NCBI RefSeq assembly: GCF_900155965.1
Contig: NZ_FTMG01000003.1
Span: 62,001 to 126,000, forward strand
Length of the DNA: 64,000 bases
Reading direction: 5' to 3'
DNA from: Mucilaginibacter lappiensis
GTDB lineage: Bacteria > Bacteroidota > Bacteroidia > Sphingobacteriales > Sphingobacteriaceae
Shown: positions 60,280-64,000 of the stretch, in pieces
Layout of the letters: each line of letters begins with the position of its first letter
Numbering within the stretch: the first letter of the stretch is position 1
Translations under genes and position numbers: made by a program
Notes under the pieces: generated by a model
What the model saw: the letters and a program-made list of their open reading frames with translations, nothing else
Databases searched by the model: none
What the model was told of the DNA's origin: nothing

Positions 60280-60951
60280 TTAATTGTCGTTCTTTTTATT
60301 CTCAACTAAACGGATACGGTAACGGAGCGTGGCTATCCACAAGGCTATAAAGCTCCAGCCTAACAGGGCAGGGTAAAAAGCTATCTTCATGCCGTTATCC
60401 AGGTCATATTTTCCAAACGCGGGGTTGCCACCGCTTCCGGGGTGTAAGGAATCCGTCATCCGGGGTAAAATAAATATCAGCACAATCATAATCGGGAAAG
60501 CGAAAATGTTGTAAATGGCCGATATTTTAGCGCGCTTCTGCTCCTCGTCTATCGAGTTGCGTAAAACGATGTAAGCACAGTACAGCAAAAAAGCTATCGC
60601 GGCACTGTTTTGTTTAGGGTCGCCGCTCCAAAACTCACCCCAGGTGTATTTTGCCCACAGCATGCCCGTTACCAAGCCAAGCGCGTAAAACAGTAAGCCG
60701 GTGTTAACACATTCCACAGCTGCCAGGTCATGCTCTTCTTTACCTGAGCTTAAATATTTGATGCTGAAATATACCGATACCACAAACACCGTGAGCATCC
60801 CCATCCACATGGGTACGTGAAAGTATAAGTTACGTATGGTTTCGTGGATGATCGGCAGGTGGGGCACCTTAAATAATAAACCGGTAATAAAGGTGGATAA
60901 CACCATTAATACGGCTATCACTTTCCACCATGTTTGATAAATAAACTTCAT
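60280..60951 (-). CDS. ccmC: CcmC-type haem exporter/cytochrome c biogenesis protein
   Basis: The 223-residue protein has six membrane helices. The haem-binding tryptophan-rich segment is in WGEFWSGDPKQNSAAIAFLL, with conserved His in LYFHVPMWMGM (near 46) and a second His in TDSLHPGSGG (near 176). It passes haem to CcmE. ccmA and ccmB, the ATPase partners, are not in the window and would be expected on the minus strand beyond 60951; instead an unrelated permease lies there. Confidence 0.9.
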   Translation of the reverse strand: MKFIYQTWWKVIAVLMVLSTFITGLLFKVPHLPIIHETIRNLYFHVPMWMGMLTVFVVSVYFSIKYLSSGKEEHDLAAVECVNTGLLFYALGLVTGMLWAKYTWGEFWSGDPKQNSAAIAFLLYCAYIVLRNSIDEEQKRAKISAIYNIFAFPIMIVLIFILPRMTDSLHPGSGGNPAFGKYDLDNGMKIAFYPALLGWSFIALWIATLRYRIRLVENKKNDN

Positions 60952-61142
60952 ATTGATTGATGGGCAAATGTAGGTATTTTGTATTAGTTCATTGGTATCA
61001 TTAGTTTATTAGTTCATTGGTTCTTTGTAATTTTTCGCGGGGCTTTTACATTTTTTAAAAGCGATTAAAGCGCTTTGGTAAACAGGCGAAAAGAATAGAC
61101 ACATTTTAGACAAAAAAGCTATAACCCTCCGGATATAAAAAA

Positions 61143-61175
61143 TGCGTTCCGTATCTCACCCCGGAACGCACCACA
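61143..61175 (-). terminator. Terminator of the permease fusion gene
   Basis: TGCGTTCCG and CGGAACGCA form the stem, followed on the minus strand by TTTTTTATATCC. Confidence 0.85.
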
Positions 61176-61247
61176 TCAAATGTGTCAACTAAACCTCAGA
61201 TCTCATGTTATTGATCCAAGTTCTTTACTGCTAAAGCAGTTTTTATA

Positions 61248-64000
61248 TTACTCGCTTCTCAAGCTTTTCACCGGGTTTTCTTTTGCTGCTTTTATTGCCT
61301 GGAAACTTATGGTTGCTAATGCAATAATTGTTGCAGCGAGGCCGCCTGTAGCAAATAACCACCAACTAATGCTGATACGATAAGCGTAGTCCTGTAGCCA
61401 TTGGTGCATGTAGTACCAGGCAATGGGTGTAGCAATGGCAAAGGCAATAGCTATGAGTATGATAAATTCTTTTGAAAACAAATAAACGATACTACCCGCA
61501 GTGGCACCAAGGACTTTACGAATACCAACTTCTTTTATCCGCTGTACGGCTATGAACGAGGCTAAACCATACAAGCCCAAACAACTAAGGAATATAGCGA
61601 TGGCTGCAAAAATTTTATATAATGCTGCTAACTGAGTTTCCTGTTTGTAGAAACCTGCAATTTTTTCATCCAAAAACTTGTATTCGTAAACAAAATCGGG
61701 ATAGGTTTGCTCAAATACTTTTTTAACAGATTCCAGTGTAGAAGAAATGTTTTTGGTTGCAAGTTTGACGCCGATCTGGTTGTACATGGCTTTGTCTGTG
61801 GTAATCAACAATGGTGCAAGAGTATTGCGAAAAGATCGGTCATTAAAATCTTTCAATACTCCCACGACAGGGCCATGCAGCACATCGTTCCATGTGCTGA
61901 TGTCTTTGTTCAATATGTCCTCTGGATTTTTAATACCTAAATTTTTTATCAGGGATTCGTTTACTAAAAACTCTCCTACAGTATCAGATGGCTGCAAATT
62001 TCTACCAGCAACCAGTGGTAATTTATAAGTTGGCACATATTCGTTGTCGGCAAATTTGATAATAGTCTGAAAGTCTGCTTCTTTTACGGCATGGTTAAAT
62101 CTAACCGTATTCCACATATCATTACCATTTTCAATCGGGGTGTTGGTACTTAAGCTTACGGCCTGCACGCCATTTACCGTCAATAACTGCCTCTTTAAAT
62201 AATCCAGTTTGTTAAGGAGTGTAGTATCAATCCGGAAAGGGACATTGATAACAGCATCTTTATCAAAGCCTAAGGGTTGATCCATAAAATAATTCATTTG
62301 CTTTACAATGATGAGCGTTCCGATGATGAGCACCTGTGCAATAATGAATTGAAACACAACCAATCCCCTTCTTAATGAAATCCCCTTTGCATTTGATGTG
62401 AGTTTACTCTTTAAAGCATTAACCGGATTGAAACGTGATAAAACAAGAGAAGGATAAAAACCGGCGAATGCGGTTACAACAATGGTTACAATTAAAAGAA
62501 ATAAAATAATTGCGGGATTGTTAAATATGTTAAACGATAACGAAAGTTCTAAAAGTTGATTGATATAAGGCAATGCAAGCATGGTAATAAGGGCTGCCAA
62601 TATCACAGCGCTTGCCACTATCAAAAATGTTTCAACAATGAATTGGACCTGCAATTGGGATTTACTGCTGCCCAAAACTTTTCTTACACCAACTTCCTTT
62701 GCACGATTAACAGCTTGCGCGGTAGAGAGGTTTATAAAGTTTACGCAGGCAATTAACAGGATGAATGCCGCGATGAGCCACAATACATTGAGCAGTTGAT
62801 GACTGATTGTTTTACTGCTGTAGTTACCTGCTTCTGCATCGTAATGTACCGCACTTATTGATTGTATAATATGACTATCCTTATTGTCGGGAGATTCCAC
62901 CTTCCGGGAGTATGCTCTTAATTGCTGATTAAAATTATTGGCAGAAACATTCGGTGGCAACAAAATGTAGCAGCCAAAATTAGATACCGTTTCGACCCAA
63001 TTGGTTGATTTTGACAGGTAATCTCCGGTAAAGCCTGTTCCAAACGCCACAACCATTTTTAGCTGAAAATCTGTATTTGCAGGTACGGTAGCAAGGATGC
63101 CCGAAACTTTCAATATGTCGGTACCGTGCTCAAATATATAGCCGCCTGCTTGCAGTTTAATGGTTTTGCCTATTGCCGTTTTCCAGTCGCCGAAATATTT
63201 TTCAGCAATCTCTTTGGTAAGCAATACATTGTTCGGGTCATTTAATGAGGCATAGGAGCCTGCAAGCAAAGGGAAATCAAATATTTTAAAGAATGAAGGC
63301 CCTGCAAAAAATACGCCCCGTTGCTCTTTAAATTTTTTCTCCGCACTTCCGTTATGATCAACTATCAACACCTGATCATTTTGGCTTGCAAAAGTTGGAG
63401 CCACCTGTTCTATTTGAGGGAAAGCCGTTTTCAATCCCAGGGGCATTGGAAAAGGGAGATCTTTCCCATAAGAAATATTTGCCGATTCGGCATGATGATA
63501 TTCGGTTAACACCCGATAGATGCGATCTCTTTTGGAATGAAAACCATCAAAGCTTGTTTGATATTGGATAATGATAAAGATCACCATACAAACGGCAATA
63601 CCAACAGCTAAACCAATAACATTAATAGCGGTATAGCTTTTATTGCGCACCAGGTTGCGCCATGAGATTTTTAAATAGTTCCTAAACATATAATTGCCGT
63701 TTAATTTTTCATGAGCCCATTTTGAAAGGGTTTCACGATGCAATATTACCGGCGCAAATTGGGATTGGCTTCCCAACTTATAAGATGGGCACTCTTTTTT
63801 CAGGTGATTTTTATACTCCAGCGGGCTTTTCCCGGTCATTTGTTTAAAAATGCGATTAAAAGTGCTTTGAGAGTTGAAACCCGATTCATATGCTATGCCC
63901 AGAAGCGTAAAGTGATCAAAAGCAGGATCCTTCATTTTTCGGGACACCTCCTGTACGCGATATTCATTAATGAAATCATTGAAGCTTTTTTTAAGCGCTG
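61248..64000 (-). CDS. AraC-type HTH fused to FtsX-family ABC permease (5' end beyond window)
   Basis: One open frame runs from 61248 to the window edge and beyond. The permease starts in the usual way at residue 87 of the frame beginning at 63947 (MFRNYLKISWRNLVRNKSYT, ATG 63689) and has both periplasmic domains, FtsX domains (VNRAKEVGVRKVLGSSKSQL, then VQRIKEVGIRKVLGATAGSI) and the final ENPVKSLRSE. Upstream, in frame and without a stop, is an AraC helix-turn-helix: SFNDFINEYRVQEVSRKMKD, then FTLLGIAYESGFNSQSTFNR, then IFKQMTGKSPLEYKNHLKKE. The linker is about 36 residues. Either a true fusion or a short, stop-free junction between two genes is possible. The N-terminus lies outside the window. 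Confidence 0.85.
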   Translation of the reverse strand, partial: ALKKSFNDFINEYRVQEVSRKMKDPAFDHFTLLGIAYESGFNSQSTFNRIFKQMTGKSPLEYKNHLKKECPSYKLGSQSQFAPVILHRETLSKWAHEKLNGNYMFRNYLKISWRNLVRNKSYTAINVIGLAVGIAVCMVIFIIIQYQTSFDGFHSKRDRIYRVLTEYHHAESANISYGKDLPFPMPLGLKTAFPQIEQVAPTFASQNDQVLIVDHNGSAEKKFKEQRGVFFAGPSFFKIFDFPLLAGSYASLNDPNNVLLTKEIAEKYFGDWKTAIGKTIKLQAGGYIFEHGTDILKVSGILATVPANTDFQLKMVVAFGTGFTGDYLSKSTNWVETVSNFGCYILLPPNVSANNFNQQLRAYSRKVESPDNKDSHIIQSISAVHYDAEAGNYSSKTISHQLLNVLWLIAAFILLIACVNFINLSTAQAVNRAKEVGVRKVLGSSKSQLQVQFIVETFLIVASAVILAALITMLALPYINQLLELSLSFNIFNNPAIILFLLIVTIVVTAFAGFYPSLVLSRFNPVNALKSKLTSNAKGISLRRGLVVFQFIIAQVLIIGTLIIVKQMNYFMDQPLGFDKDAVINVPFRIDTTLLNKLDYLKRQLLTVNGVQAVSLSTNTPIENGNDMWNTVRFNHAVKEADFQTIIKFADNEYVPTYKLPLVAGRNLQPSDTVGEFLVNESLIKNLGIKNPEDILNKDISTWNDVLHGPVVGVLKDFNDRSFRNTLAPLLITTDKAMYNQIGVKLATKNISSTLESVKKVFEQTYPDFVYEYKFLDEKIAGFYKQETQLAALYKIFAAIAIFLSCLGLYGLASFIAVQRIKEVGIRKVLGATAGSIVYLFSKEFIILIAIAFAIATPIAWYYMHQWLQDYAYRISISWWLFATGGLAATIIALATISFQAIKAAKENPVKSLRSE

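Noticed and set aside
1-64000. tRNA, rRNA or riboswitch genes
   Set aside because: I scanned the intergenic gaps for tRNA-like GGTTCGAAT arms and known riboswitch cores and found none convincing; a covariance-model scan would be decisive.

Overview
The window looks like a chromosomal segment of a Bacteroidota bacterium of the Sphingobacteriaceae type (Mucilaginibacter/Pedobacter-like). The grounds are family content: type IX secretion C-terminal domains, BlaI/M56 peptidase pairs, FtsX-type 'MLKNYLKTAWRNL' permeases, GG-leader natural-product precursors, DUF4136 lipoproteins, the small MSGCS membrane lipoprotein and the scattered four-helix (23S-IVP-like) gene. Intergenic DNA is AT-rich and full of palindromic repeats. 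No rRNA, tRNA, CRISPR array, phage or transposase gene was recognised. Genus-level placement is inference.

Layout. 1-7 kb: GNAT acetyltransferase, a di-haem cytochrome c, an SDR, an FtsX-family permease, and a BlaI repressor/M56 sensor-peptidase pair with two operator-like dyads over its promoter. 7-13 kb: topoisomerase IB, aldo/keto reductase, outer-membrane barrel, YceI, threonine aldolase. 13-19.5 kb: pdxH-nuoC, AlgH-like protein, purE/purK with a four-helix-bundle gene between them in an inverted-repeat frame, and NADP-isocitrate dehydrogenase. 20-26 kb: fasciclin protein, TetR-MFS export operon and an orphan cysteine-rich GG-leader peptide. 26.8-33 kb: nuoB and nuoA, a BaiN-type flavoprotein sharing its start codon region with nuoA, a glycosyltransferase, a JmjC-like cupin and nuoD. 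33-36 kb: a sigma factor, a membrane protein joining an anti-sigma-like N-terminus to a periplasmic trypsin-like protease, and three tandem paralogous lipoproteins. 37-47 kb: small stress-type genes, a twin ABC ATPase, and two giant type-IX-secreted paralogues with a small tail gene. 47-50 kb: maf, kdsC, iscX, ferredoxin, DUF2520. 50-64 kb: hydrolase, GH43-ricin glycosidase, a cytochrome c maturation set (ccmF, ccmE, ccmD, ccmC) interrupted by glutamate dehydrogenase, and an AraC-HTH/FtsX permease fusion running off the window end.

The strongest candidate for an undescribed system is the 33-36 kb cluster. Five promoter-like sites with the pattern (A/G)GGTTAC-N15-GTATTAA, all at identical spacing, lie before the sigma factor (two, minus strand) and before each of the three lipoproteins (plus strand). 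I read this as one sigma factor controlling itself, its anti-sigma/protease partner and a lipoprotein family. Other points of interest are a CXXXY-type CcmE, complex I genes dispersed over 20 kb, and several families of palindromic intergenic repeats, some nested in one another.
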